The position numbers and the translations under genes are program-made. Positions 8,682 through 16,836 of a stretch of DNA of 64,000 nucleotides are shown in pieces (the stretch's first letter is position 1; the number at the start of each line of letters is the position of its first letter). Source of the stretch: Opitutia bacterium (lineage in GTDB: Bacteria > Verrucomicrobiota > Verrucomicrobiia > Opitutales > Opitutaceae); the NCBI GenBank assembly GCA_947449835.1, contig CANFSZ010000002.1, forward strand, positions 1 through 64,000, written 5' to 3'. Below the pieces are notes generated by a model, which ran no database searches, had not been told where the DNA came from, and saw nothing but the letters and a program-made list of their open reading frames with translations.

Positions 8682-8857
8682 GCGTGGAAGAACTTGGGCT
8701 TAAACCAAAATAGCGACGAGGGACAGCGGCTTTTTAAACGAGCGTACGGATCTGGCCGGGCCGAGTTTGCAGCCGCGCCCAAACGCGCCGGCGGTGGGTG
8801 GACCTGATTTCGGCTTTGCCGTGGCGACCGCGACCGCCACGCTCGCGGTTTCAAACC

Positions 8858-10360
8858 ATGACATCGCACCCCACCCCAACCTCGACCGCGTCACTTGATA
8901 CGGGCGGCATCGGCGGCCACCCCCGCGGACTCACCACGCTCTTCCTCGCCGAACTCTGGGAGCGTTTCAGCTACTACGGCATGCGCGCGTTGTTGATTTT
9001 GTTCATGACGAAAACCGCCGCGGAGGGCGGTCTCGGTTACGCGGTCAAAGACGCCTCGGCCGTTTACGGCACGTACACGATGAGCGTCTACTTACTCTCG
9101 ATTCTCGGAGGCTTCATCGCGGACAACTTCATCGGTGCACGCCGAGCGGTGTTTGTGGGCGGCGTCATCATCGCCACGGGTCACTTCACGATGGCGTTCA
9201 ACTCGGTCTCGACATTCTACACCGGCCTCGTGCTCGTCGCCCTCGGCACGGGCCTGCTGAAGCCCAACATTTCCACGATGGTCGGCAGCCTCTATCGACC
9301 CGACGACGAACGCCGCGATGCCGGGTTCTCTATTTTCTACATGGGCATCAACCTCGGTGCGTTTGCCGCGCCGCTCGTCACCGGTTACCTCGCGCAGAGC
9401 GCCAGCTGGAAAGCTCAACTCACCGCGTGGGGCTTCAATCCCGTGCACAGCTGGCATTGGGGTTTCGCGGCGGCCGGCGTGGGCATGGCGCTCGGGCTCG
9501 TCGTTTATGTGCTGCAAGGTAACCGGATCGCTCACGTCGGCGCCGCCCCCGCTCCTGAAAGCGACGGCCGCCGTCCGTGGGGCCGACTCGGGCTCGTCAT
9601 TCTCGGTTCGGCGGCGCTAATCGCGGCGATGAAGGCGAGCGATACTTATCCGGCGATCGTTTACGCGCTGTTCGCGTTGCAGATCGCGGCGATTCTTTTC
9701 TTCGCGTTTCGCCCCGATCAGGACAGCAAACGTATGGCCGCGATTCTGGTGTTCTTCTTCGCCGCCGAGATTTTCTGGGCAATTTTTGAGCAAACCGGTT
9801 CAACGATCTCGCTCTTCGCCGATCGCCTCACGCGCAACGAAATTTTCGGCTCCGCCTTCCCGTCTTCGTGGTGGCAATCGGTCAACTCCATCTGGGTCAT
9901 CACGCTAGCGCCGGTCTTCGCGATGCTCTGGATCGGCCTCGGCTCGAAGCAACCGTCCAGCCCGATGAAATTCGTGCTCGGGTTGCTTTGCGTCTCGTTG
10001 TCCTTCGCGCTCATGGTGCCCGCCGCGAAGCTGACCGCCGATGGCAAGATCGGCCCGATGTGGCTCGTCGCGCTGTTTTTCCTCCAGACGTGCGGCGAAA
10101 TGCTCCTGAGCCCCGTCGGTCTCTCGACGATGACGAAACTCGCTCCGGCGCGCCTCGTCGGCCTCGTCATGGGCATCTGGTTCCTCGCCGCCGCACTCGG
10201 CAACAAGCTCGCAGGCGTGCTCGCGGGCGAATTCAAAAGCGACAACCCCGCCCAGCTCGCGGATTTTTTCCAACATCAAGCGCTGATCGTCGGCGGTTGT
10301 GCGCTCGCGCTGCTCGCGCTCGTGCCATGGGTCAAAAAACTCATGGGCGGCGTGCGTTGA
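8858..10360 (+). CDS. POT-family proton-coupled di/tripeptide transporter
   Basis: Inner-membrane peptide:H+ symporter of the major facilitator superfamily. The 500-aa protein begins after a short cytoplasmic tail with ELWERFSYYGMRALLIL, the ExxERFxYYG signature on helix 1 that couples protons. The second family signature GGFIADNFIGARRAVFVGG follows (about 97-115), then FSIFYMGINLGAFAAPLVTG on helix 5. Twelve or more hydrophobic segments are present. ATG at 8858 is chosen; the upstream in-frame stretch is arginine-rich and unlike the family. The gene is divergent from the beta-helix protein gene with a 176-base intergenic region in which no clear promoter was recognised. Confidence 0.93.
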   Translation: MTSHPTPTSTASLDTGGIGGHPRGLTTLFLAELWERFSYYGMRALLILFMTKTAAEGGLGYAVKDASAVYGTYTMSVYLLSILGGFIADNFIGARRAVFVGGVIIATGHFTMAFNSVSTFYTGLVLVALGTGLLKPNISTMVGSLYRPDDERRDAGFSIFYMGINLGAFAAPLVTGYLAQSASWKAQLTAWGFNPVHSWHWGFAAAGVGMALGLVVYVLQGNRIAHVGAAPAPESDGRRPWGRLGLVILGSAALIAAMKASDTYPAIVYALFALQIAAILFFAFRPDQDSKRMAAILVFFFAAEIFWAIFEQTGSTISLFADRLTRNEIFGSAFPSSWWQSVNSIWVITLAPVFAMLWIGLGSKQPSSPMKFVLGLLCVSLSFALMVPAAKLTADGKIGPMWLVALFFLQTCGEMLLSPVGLSTMTKLAPARLVGLVMGIWFLAAALGNKLAGVLAGEFKSDNPAQLADFFQHQALIVGGCALALLALVPWVKKLMGGVR

Positions 10361-10394
10361 TCGTACTCGACCGCGACTTCTCCTTCTTTTTTCC

Positions 10395-11012
10395 ATGCCC
10401 GTCCGCACCTGGTTTCCCACTGAGATTTATTGCGAGCCGCTCCAAGCCGCTGGCCTCGCCAAATTCAACGCCGAGTTGATCGACGAATGCCGCAACCTCC
10501 GCGACTACGACGCGGCGGGGCGCAAATGGTCCGCCAAAAATTACCCCGGCGGCTACACTAGCTACGCCTCGATGAACGAGCTCCACCGTTTCTCGAGCAC
10601 GTTCGCCGGCCTCGAGAAAAAACTGCTCCGCCACGCCCGTGATTACGCCCGCACGCTCGAGTTCGACCTGCGCGGTTGCACCATTCGCATGACCGATTGC
10701 TGGGTGAACATCATGCCGCCCACCGCGGCGCATTCGCTCCACTTGCACCCGCTTGCGTTCATCAGCGGCACTTACTACGTCGCCACGCCGCCCGGCTGCT
10801 CCGGTCTGAAATTTGAAGACCCTCGGCTCGACCGCTTCATGGCGGCCCCGCCCCGCCGCACCGACTGCAAACCCAGCCACCGCGCGCACGTCACTTACCC
10901 CGCCGAGGCCGGCAACGTCATCCTCTTCGAAAGCTGGCTGCGACACGAAGTCGCCGCCAACCGCGTCGACGACGAACGCATCAGCATTAGCTTTAATTTC
11001 AACTGGAGCTGA
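10395..11012 (+). CDS. Putative 2OG-Fe(II) oxygenase (TIGR02466-like)
   Basis: A 205-aa soluble protein resembling the small 2-oxoglutarate/iron-dependent oxygenase family known as TIGR02466. The diagnostic region is HSLHLHPLAFISGTYYV (about 116-132), comparable to the HxHP...SGVYY pattern of the family, followed by LKFEDPRLDRF and a C-terminal WLRHEVAANRVDDERISISF segment with a second metal-ligand candidate His and an Arg for 2-oxoglutarate. ATG at 10395 is chosen because the longer frame runs into the preceding transporter gene. The substrate is unknown. It begins 34 bases after the POT gene and could be cotranscribed with it. Confidence 0.75.
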   Translation: MPVRTWFPTEIYCEPLQAAGLAKFNAELIDECRNLRDYDAAGRKWSAKNYPGGYTSYASMNELHRFSSTFAGLEKKLLRHARDYARTLEFDLRGCTIRMTDCWVNIMPPTAAHSLHLHPLAFISGTYYVATPPGCSGLKFEDPRLDRFMAAPPRRTDCKPSHRAHVTYPAEAGNVILFESWLRHEVAANRVDDERISISFNFNWS

Positions 11013-11083
11013 AGCCGGTCCAACCGTTGCCGTTTTTTTCGCCCCCGCCCTCGCTAAATGCGCCCTTCGCGCTTTCGTGCCGC

Positions 11084-11380
11084 ATGATTGTCATCCGTCG
11101 CATGGTTGATCGCCAACGCTCCTACACGGGGATTTTCCTCCCCGGCGAGCCCGCGCAGATTTTTCCCACGACCGACTACGAACACGCGCGCATCCTGCAA
11201 ATCTACAAACAGGACCGCCCGCACGAAGGCATCATCAACGACTTCACCGACCTCGACGCGATCGCCCCCGCGGCGCCCTCGCCCGCGAGCGCGACCACGT
11301 CCACGCCCGAGCCGTCGACTGCGGTGAAACCCAAGAAACGCAAAGCCGCCGCACGACCCGCGCGGGCGACTCGGAGTTGA
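11084..11380 (+). CDS. Small hypothetical protein with basic Ala/Pro-rich tail
   Basis: Unrecognised protein of 98 aa from ATG at 11084 (ATG at 11102 would give 92 aa). The N-terminal 55 residues look folded (SYTGIFLPGEPAQIFPTTDY, then HARILQIYKQDRPHEGIIND), while the last 40 are Ala/Pro/Thr-rich and end in a cluster of Lys and Arg. Third-position GC preference matches the neighbouring genes, which supports coding. There is no signal peptide or membrane segment. Function unknown. Confidence 0.5.
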   Translation: MIVIRRMVDRQRSYTGIFLPGEPAQIFPTTDYEHARILQIYKQDRPHEGIINDFTDLDAIAPAAPSPASATTSTPEPSTAVKPKKRKAAARPARATRS

Positions 11381-11504
11381 TCCGACGTTTTCCGGCGAAC
11401 ACCGCGTCGCACGCGCGGCTAGGTAGCGGGGCGCCGGTTTTTGCTGACGCAAGCCGTCAACTTCCGGCTTTCGCTCCGATCAAGGATAGGATTAAAGTGC
11501 GATC

Positions 11505-11936
11505 GTGTCCACGCCTCTACCGCCCGAGGAACCCGTCGTCAAAAGCCGCAGCGTGAGAAATTTCTTCGCTTCGGTGCGCTACTCCATCGACGGATTTTTC
11601 GCGGCGTTGAAGCATGAACCGTCGTTTCGCGAGGACCTGATTTTTGCCTTATTGTTGGTACCGCTGGCGATCATTTTGCCCGTCAACGCCGTATCGACGG
11701 CGCTGATGGTCGCATCGTTGATTTTGATTCTCATCGTCGAGCTACTCAACTCCGCCATCGAGTGGATCATCGACTACGTGCGCCCCGAGATCCATCCGCT
11801 CGCCAAGCGCATCAAAGACATGGCCAGCGCCGCCGTGTTTCTCAGTTACATCAACTGCATCGTCGTCTGGGTGATCATGCTCTGGCCCGACAACGCCGTC
11901 TGGCGCCGCATCGGCGCGATGTTAAGCGGTCATTGA
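11505..11936 (+). CDS. dgkA: Diacylglycerol kinase (DgkA-type integral membrane)
   Basis: Phosphorylates diacylglycerol (or undecaprenol in related enzymes) to recycle lipid. The 143-aa protein has three transmembrane helices and the catalytic stretch LLNSAIEWIIDYVRPEIHP, matching the E(V/L)xNTAIExxxD signature, preceded by HEPSFRED as expected. Length is typical. The start is GTG at 11505; a purine stretch AAGGA at 11482-11486 is one of the few Shine-Dalgarno-like sequences in the window, although at 18 bases it is far from the start. The gene converges with the LptF/LptG-type permease gene. Confidence 0.92.
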   Translation: MSTPLPPEEPVVKSRSVRNFFASVRYSIDGFFAALKHEPSFREDLIFALLLVPLAIILPVNAVSTALMVASLILILIVELLNSAIEWIIDYVRPEIHPLAKRIKDMASAAVFLSYINCIVVWVIMLWPDNAVWRRIGAMLSGH

Positions 11937-11974
11937 GTCGGGGCTCCTCGTTAGTCCCGATAGCCCGCCCGCGC

Positions 11975-13087
11975 TCACCGCAAGCGCGCAAAAAACCACG
12001 CCGCGAGCGCGGCCATACCGATGTTGGGCAACCACGCGGCCCAGGCCGGATCGATGATTTGCTTCGTCGCGAGCGAGGCCGCGATGTTGGCCAACACGTA
12101 ATAGAGGAAAAATAGGCCGATGGATTTTGAAACGCCTACCGCTGGATTCACGCGCACGCCCGTCACCGCAAACGGGATCGCAATCGCAATCACGATGAGT
12201 GGCCCGAGCGTGTCTGCGATCAGCCCAAAATAACGCACCGCGTACGGCACGCCCTTCGGATTGCGCTCGGTTTCGAAATAGTCGATCAGCCGCGCCAGCT
12301 CGCGGAGCGACAAATCGATCGGACGCCGGTCGATCAACAACATCAGCTGCGGATCTTCCCGGTATTTCTCCATAAATTTTTCCGCAAACGGCACCGACGC
12401 CGTGATCTCGCCCGTCTCGACATCGAAAACCAGTTCGCGGCCGTCCTTAAACATCCAGCCGCGGCGCGTCGTATCGTACCAAGCCTGCGCCGCGACCAAG
12501 CGCACCGACTCACGCCGTCGCACATCCAGCTCCGAAACCGACACGCCGTAGCCCCGCTGCGCGCCTTTGGAGTAGCGGTTGAAAAACCACATACGCCGCG
12601 CGCCCGGATTGTCGAAACCCACGCTGTTGACCACGCCCACACGATCCGGCGGCAACGTCCGCGCCTGCCGGCGAAATTCCAATCCATCCTTCAGCGACCG
12701 CGATTCTTCGACGGACCACGGCACAACGGTCGCGTTTAACCACCACGACAGCGCGCACGCCAACACCCCGATGAGCCACACCGGCGCGAGCAGCCGGCCA
12801 AAGCCCACGCCCGCCGCGCGCATCGCCGTGAGTTCGTTCGCCCGATGCAATTTCCCGAGGGTAAACATCAACGACACGAGCAATGCCAGAGGCAGCACCA
12901 CGGTCAGAAAACTCGGCATCGTCACAAAAAAATACGTCCACAATTCCAACCCGCGCGCGCCGCCCTCACGCAACGCCCGGAAATCATCGTACATCACCTG
13001 CACCAGCAACAACCCGCACGTCGCCAACAACACGAGCCCCAGTATCTGGAGCCACTCGCGCAAAAGATGCCGATCAAACGTGTTCAC
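11975..13087 (-). CDS. LptF/LptG-family lipopolysaccharide export permease
   Basis: Inner-membrane permease of the YjgP/YjgQ family, part of the ABC system that extracts LPS and passes it to the LptC-A bridge. From GTG at 13087 it has 370 aa, the normal size, with the start FDRHLLREWLQILGLVLLA, three N-terminal membrane helices (MPSFLTVVLPLALLVSLMF, then ANELTAMRAAG, the coupling-helix region), a large periplasmic beta-jellyroll and three C-terminal helices. An ATG at 13234 would add 49 residues rich in Arg-Thr-Arg-Ala, encoded by a short DNA repeat; this is rejected. LptF and LptG usually occur as adjacent genes; only one is here. Confidence 0.88.
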   Translation of the reverse strand: MNTFDRHLLREWLQILGLVLLATCGLLLVQVMYDDFRALREGGARGLELWTYFFVTMPSFLTVVLPLALLVSLMFTLGKLHRANELTAMRAAGVGFGRLLAPVWLIGVLACALSWWLNATVVPWSVEESRSLKDGLEFRRQARTLPPDRVGVVNSVGFDNPGARRMWFFNRYSKGAQRGYGVSVSELDVRRRESVRLVAAQAWYDTTRRGWMFKDGRELVFDVETGEITASVPFAEKFMEKYREDPQLMLLIDRRPIDLSLRELARLIDYFETERNPKGVPYAVRYFGLIADTLGPLIVIAIAIPFAVTGVRVNPAVGVSKSIGLFFLYYVLANIAASLATKQIIDPAWAAWLPNIGMAALAAWFFARLR

Positions 13088-13156
13088 CCCCGCGAGCAAG
13101 TCTGACCCAGCCGCCGGCGCAAATTTATTTCTTGGCCCGAGATCGCTCCGTGGCCC

Positions 13157-13191
13157 GCGCCTAGTTCGCGCCCTAGTTCGCGCCCTAGTCC
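13157..13191. repeat. Tandem 12-bp CTAG repeat upstream of the liv operon
   Basis: Three copies of a CGCGCCCTAGTT-type unit: CCTAGTT (13160-13166), CCCTAGTT (13171-13178) and CCCTAGTC (13183-13190), each separated by CGCG. The first pair has exactly the arrangement seen at 3002-3020 before the orphan binding-protein gene. It lies in the divergent region between the LptF/LptG-type gene and the first liv binding-protein gene, 154 bases before the ATG at 13345. Candidate operator. Confidence 0.6.
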
Positions 13192-13344
13192 GCGACGCGG
13201 TCAGCCTGATAGTTTTAGACCAGCGAACATTCATCCACTATCCCGCGGCCAATTCACGACCGTTCGCACAGTTTGGTTGAAAACCTGCTAAGGCTGCCCT
13301 TGCCTCACGGCTCCCCGCTTACAACCCGACCCGCCATTTTTCCC

Positions 13345-14469
13345 ATGTTTTACGCCCTGCGTCTCTTGTTCGCCAGCGCTCTCGTCAGCTTAACCTTCGC
13401 CCGCGCCGCCGAAGAACCCATCCGCATCGGCGAGTACGCTTCCATCACGGGCAAAGAAGCCAGCCTCGGCCAATCTTCCCACAACGGCACCGTGATGGCC
13501 ATCGACGACCTCAATGCCGCCGGCGGCGTCCTAGGTCGCTCGTTGCTCCTCCTCACCGAAGACACCCAATCCAAACCCGGTGAATCGGCCACCGCCGCTA
13601 AAAAGCTCATCTCCCGCGACAAGGTCGTCGCCCTGCTCGGCGAAGTCGCCTCCAGCCGCTCCCTCGAAGCTGCGCCCGTCGCCCAGCTCGCCAAGGTCCC
13701 CATGATCTCGCCCGCCTCGACCAACCCTAAGGTCACCGAAACGGGCAACTACATCTTCCGCACGTGCTTCATCGACCCGTTCCAAGGCCCCGTCATGGCG
13801 AAATTCGCCCAGGAAAAACTCCGCGCCCAACGCGTCGCCTTGATGGTGAGCAACAGCTCCGCGTACTCCATCGGCCTCGCTAAATTTTTTCGCGAAGCCT
13901 TCACGGCCAACGGCGGCACCATCGTACTCGAACAAAAATACGCCGAGGGCGACAAAGACTTCAAAGCGCAGCTCACCGCCATCAAAGCTGCCGGCGTCGA
14001 CGCCGTGTTTAATCCCGGTTACTATAACGAGGGCGCCTTGATCGTGCTCCAAGCCCGCGACCTCGGACTCACGTTACCCATTTTCGGCGCGGACAGCTGG
14101 GAAGCCGAGGCCCTCATCGAGCTCGGCGGCAAAGCCATCGAAGGCGCGTACCTCTGTTCGCATTATTCGCCCGCCGATCCCTCACCGCGCGTCCAGAATT
14201 TCGTCCAAGCCTACAAAAAACGCTTCGGCACCACGCCCGATTCCAACGCTTCCCTCGGATATGATTCCGTCCTTGTGCTCGTCGACGCCATCAAGCGCGC
14301 CGGTTCCACCGACCGCGCCAAAATCCGCGAAGCCCTCGCCGCCACCAAAAATTTCGCCGCCGTCACCGGCAACATCACCATCGACGCCCAGCGCAACGCC
14401 TCGAAAAACGCCGTCATCATCCAGGTCCGCAACGGCAAATTCGAGTTCGTCCAAAGCATGACGCCCTGA
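13345..14469 (+). CDS. Branched-chain amino-acid-type ABC binding protein, first of three
   Basis: A 374-aa LivJ/LivK-type periplasmic protein. The signal peptide (1-22, ending in ARA) precedes IRIGEYASITGKEASLG. Ligand loops are GEVASSRSLEAAP and SPASTNPKVT (Thr aligned with LivJ Thr102), then GADSWEAEALIELGG, where the other copies have GGDGW or GGDGF. It opens a seven-gene operon of three binding proteins followed by livH, livM, livG and livF. ATG at 13345 is chosen because it begins the signal peptide; the longer frame adds 24 residues without export character. The next gene begins 43 bases downstream. Confidence 0.93.
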   Translation: MFYALRLLFASALVSLTFARAAEEPIRIGEYASITGKEASLGQSSHNGTVMAIDDLNAAGGVLGRSLLLLTEDTQSKPGESATAAKKLISRDKVVALLGEVASSRSLEAAPVAQLAKVPMISPASTNPKVTETGNYIFRTCFIDPFQGPVMAKFAQEKLRAQRVALMVSNSSAYSIGLAKFFREAFTANGGTIVLEQKYAEGDKDFKAQLTAIKAAGVDAVFNPGYYNEGALIVLQARDLGLTLPIFGADSWEAEALIELGGKAIEGAYLCSHYSPADPSPRVQNFVQAYKKRFGTTPDSNASLGYDSVLVLVDAIKRAGSTDRAKIREALAATKNFAAVTGNITIDAQRNASKNAVIIQVRNGKFEFVQSMTP

Positions 14470-14512
14470 AACTCTCAACGCCCCCGCCCTCGCCGCACCC
14501 TCTTAATTTAAT

Positions 14513-15637
14513 ATGAAACTCGCCTCCCGCCTCCTCCTCACGCTCGTCGTGCTCGCGCTCGCGCTGCACGCCCAAGACACCATCAAAGTCGGCGAATACG
14601 CCTCGCTCACCGGCAAAGAAGCCAGCTTCGGTCAACAATCTCACAAGGGCCTGACCCTCGCCATCGAGGAGCTCAATGCCGCCGGCGGCGTCCTCGGCAA
14701 AAAACTCGAACTCATCACTGAGGATAACCAAACCAAGCCCGGCGAATCCGCCACCGCCGTCAAAAAACTCATTTCCCGCGACAAGGTCGTCGCCCTCATC
14801 GGGGAAGTTGCCTCCGGCCGTTCTCTCGAAGCCGCCCCGATCGCCCAAGCCGCCAAAATCCCGATGATCGCCCCCGCGGCGACCAACCCCAAAGTTACTC
14901 AAACCGGCAACTACATCTTCCGCGTCTGCTTCATCGATCCCTTTCAAGGGACGGTCATGGCCAAGTTTGCCCAGACCGACCTCAAAGCCAAAAAAGTAGC
15001 CGTCCTCTCCAGCGTCTCCAACGCCTACAGCGTCGGCCTCGCCAAATTTTTCAAAGAAACCTTCACCGCCAACGGCGGCATCATCGTCTCCGAGAAAAAT
15101 TTCTCCGAAGGCGACAAAGATTTCCGCGCCCAGCTCACCGCCGTCAAAGCCGCCGGCGCGGACGCCGTCTTCGTCCCGAGCTATTACACCGAAGCCGCCC
15201 TCATCGCCCGCCAAGCGCGCGACCTCGGCCTCAACGTCCCGTTCTTCGGCGGCGACGGCTGGGTCGCCGACCAACTCCTCGAAATCGGCGGCGAAGCCCT
15301 CAACGGCTGCTACTATTCCACCCATTTCTCCCCTGAAAACAAAGACCCGGTCGTCCAGGCTTTCGTGAAAAAATTCAAGGCCCGCTGGGGCGCCAACGAA
15401 AACCCCGACGCCTTCGCCGCGCTCGGCTACGACGCCGCCTACGTCCTCGTCGACGCCATCAAACGCGCCGGCTCCACCGAAGGCCCCAAACTCCGCAACG
15501 CCCTAGCCGCCACTAAGAATTTCTCCGGCGTCACGGGCGTCACCAACATCGACGCCAACCGCGACGCATCCAAGCCCGCCGCGATCATCGCCATCAAGAA
15601 CGGCAAGCTCGAGTTCCTGAAAACCGTCGCGCCTTGA
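14513..15637 (+). CDS. Branched-chain amino-acid-type ABC binding protein, second of three
   Basis: A 374-aa paralogue of the preceding gene. A short signal peptide (LASRLLLTLVVLALALHA) precedes IKVGEYASLTGKEASFG. The ligand loop APAATNPKVT keeps both the Ala and the Thr that contact the ligand backbone in E. coli LivJ, making this the most LivJ-like copy in that loop, but the second-lobe loop reads GGDGWVADQ, with Val where the other copies have Glu. Ligand preference therefore probably differs from its neighbours. Its stop overlaps the possible TTG start of the third copy by four bases. Confidence 0.93.
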   Translation: MKLASRLLLTLVVLALALHAQDTIKVGEYASLTGKEASFGQQSHKGLTLAIEELNAAGGVLGKKLELITEDNQTKPGESATAVKKLISRDKVVALIGEVASGRSLEAAPIAQAAKIPMIAPAATNPKVTQTGNYIFRVCFIDPFQGTVMAKFAQTDLKAKKVAVLSSVSNAYSVGLAKFFKETFTANGGIIVSEKNFSEGDKDFRAQLTAVKAAGADAVFVPSYYTEAALIARQARDLGLNVPFFGGDGWVADQLLEIGGEALNGCYYSTHFSPENKDPVVQAFVKKFKARWGANENPDAFAALGYDAAYVLVDAIKRAGSTEGPKLRNALAATKNFSGVTGVTNIDANRDASKPAAIIAIKNGKLEFLKTVAP

Positions 15638-16809
15638 TCGCACCCCGCCTCCACGTTCTTCGCTACCTGCGCTTGGTTAAAAACGCAGGTTTTCGGTTCG
15701 CTGCCGCACTCGCGGCCGCCCCGTGCGCGAGTGTTGCCGCCGCTGCGGCCGCGCCCGAGCCGATCAAAATCGGCGTCTATGCGTCGCTCACCGGCAAAGA
15801 AGCCGTCTGGGGCCAATCCGCCGAAAAAGCCACGCGCCTCGCCGTTGATGACGTCAACGCCGGCGGCGGCGTCCTCGGCCGGCCGCTCCTCGCGATAATC
15901 GAGGACAATCAATCCAAGCCCGGCGAATCCGTCACCGCCGTCCGCAAACTGATTTCCCGCGATAAAGTCATCGCCATCCTCGGCGAAGCTTCCTCCGGCC
16001 GCTCTCTCGAAGCCGCCCCGATCTGCCAACAAGCCCGCATTCCGATGATCAGCGGCGGCAGCAACCCCAAGGTCACCCAAGTCGGAAACTTCATTTTCCG
16101 CACGCACTTCATCGACCCGTTTCAAGGCACCGTCATGTCGCGCTTCGCCCGCGAAAAACTCGGCGCCAAACGCCTCGCCTTACTCACCGAGGTCACCAAC
16201 GCCTACGCCGTCGGCCTCGCTAAATATTTTTCCGCCGACGCCGCCGCGCACCAGACGCCGATCGTCATTGAGCAAAAATACAGCGCCGGCGAGCGCGATT
16301 TCAAAGCCCAGCTCACCGCCATCAAAGCGGCGAATGTCGACGCCATCTTCGTCCCCGGCTACTACACCGAAGCCGGCTTGATCGTCGCCCAAGCACGCGA
16401 ACTCGGCCTCAACCTGCCCGTCCTCGGCGGCGATGGCTGGGAAGGCCCGCAACTCCTCGCCATTGGTGGCCCCGCGCTGCGCGACACGTACTATTGCAAT
16501 AATTTTTCCAGCGAGTCCGACGTCCCCGAAACCCGTCGCTTCATCGCCCGATATCAGGCCCGTTTCCAAAGCATGCCCGGCGGCACCGCGGCCGATGCCT
16601 ACGACGCCGTCCTCATGCTCACCGACGCCATCAAACGCGCCGGCTCCACCGAGCCAGAAAAAATCCGCGCCGCCCTCGCCACCACGGGCGGCCTGCGCGG
16701 CGTCGGCGGCCCGCTCAATGTAGATGCCAACCGGGATCAGTTGAAACCTGCCTATATCCTTGGCTACAACTCCGGCGACTATCATCTCGTCCAAGTGATC
16801 CAACCGTAA
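15634..16809 (+). CDS. Branched-chain amino-acid-type ABC binding protein, third of three
   Basis: A paralogue of the two preceding genes, up to 391 aa. The start is uncertain: TTG at 15634 overlaps the previous stop, and TTG at 15673 gives a signal peptide of more usual shape (LVKNAGFRFAAALAAAPCA). The core begins IKIGVYASLTGKEAVWG. The ligand loop is divergent: SGGSNPKVT is one residue shorter than SPASTNPKVT of the first copy and lacks the Thr aligned with LivJ Thr102; GEASSGRS replaces GEVASSRS, and RTHF replaces RTCF. The second-lobe loop GGDGWEGPQ is retained. It is probably a binding protein for a different ligand feeding the same permease. Confidence 0.9.
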   Translation: MIAPRLHVLRYLRLVKNAGFRFAAALAAAPCASVAAAAAAPEPIKIGVYASLTGKEAVWGQSAEKATRLAVDDVNAGGGVLGRPLLAIIEDNQSKPGESVTAVRKLISRDKVIAILGEASSGRSLEAAPICQQARIPMISGGSNPKVTQVGNFIFRTHFIDPFQGTVMSRFAREKLGAKRLALLTEVTNAYAVGLAKYFSADAAAHQTPIVIEQKYSAGERDFKAQLTAIKAANVDAIFVPGYYTEAGLIVAQARELGLNLPVLGGDGWEGPQLLAIGGPALRDTYYCNNFSSESDVPETRRFIARYQARFQSMPGGTAADAYDAVLMLTDAIKRAGSTEPEKIRAALATTGGLRGVGGPLNVDANRDQLKPAYILGYNSGDYHLVQVIQP

Positions 16810-16836
16810 CCTGCGCCCCTTCACCTCCTTTTTTCA

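Noticed and set aside
11938-11960. Hairpin TCGGG/CCCGA between dgkA and the LptF/LptG-type gene
   Set aside because: Only five base pairs and no T-run; not distinguishable from chance in GC-rich DNA.
13088-13234. N-terminal extension of the LptF/LptG-type protein from ATG 13234
   Set aside because: It encodes an RTRARTRAR stretch from a 12-bp DNA repeat, has no family counterpart, and GTG 13087 gives the normal length.
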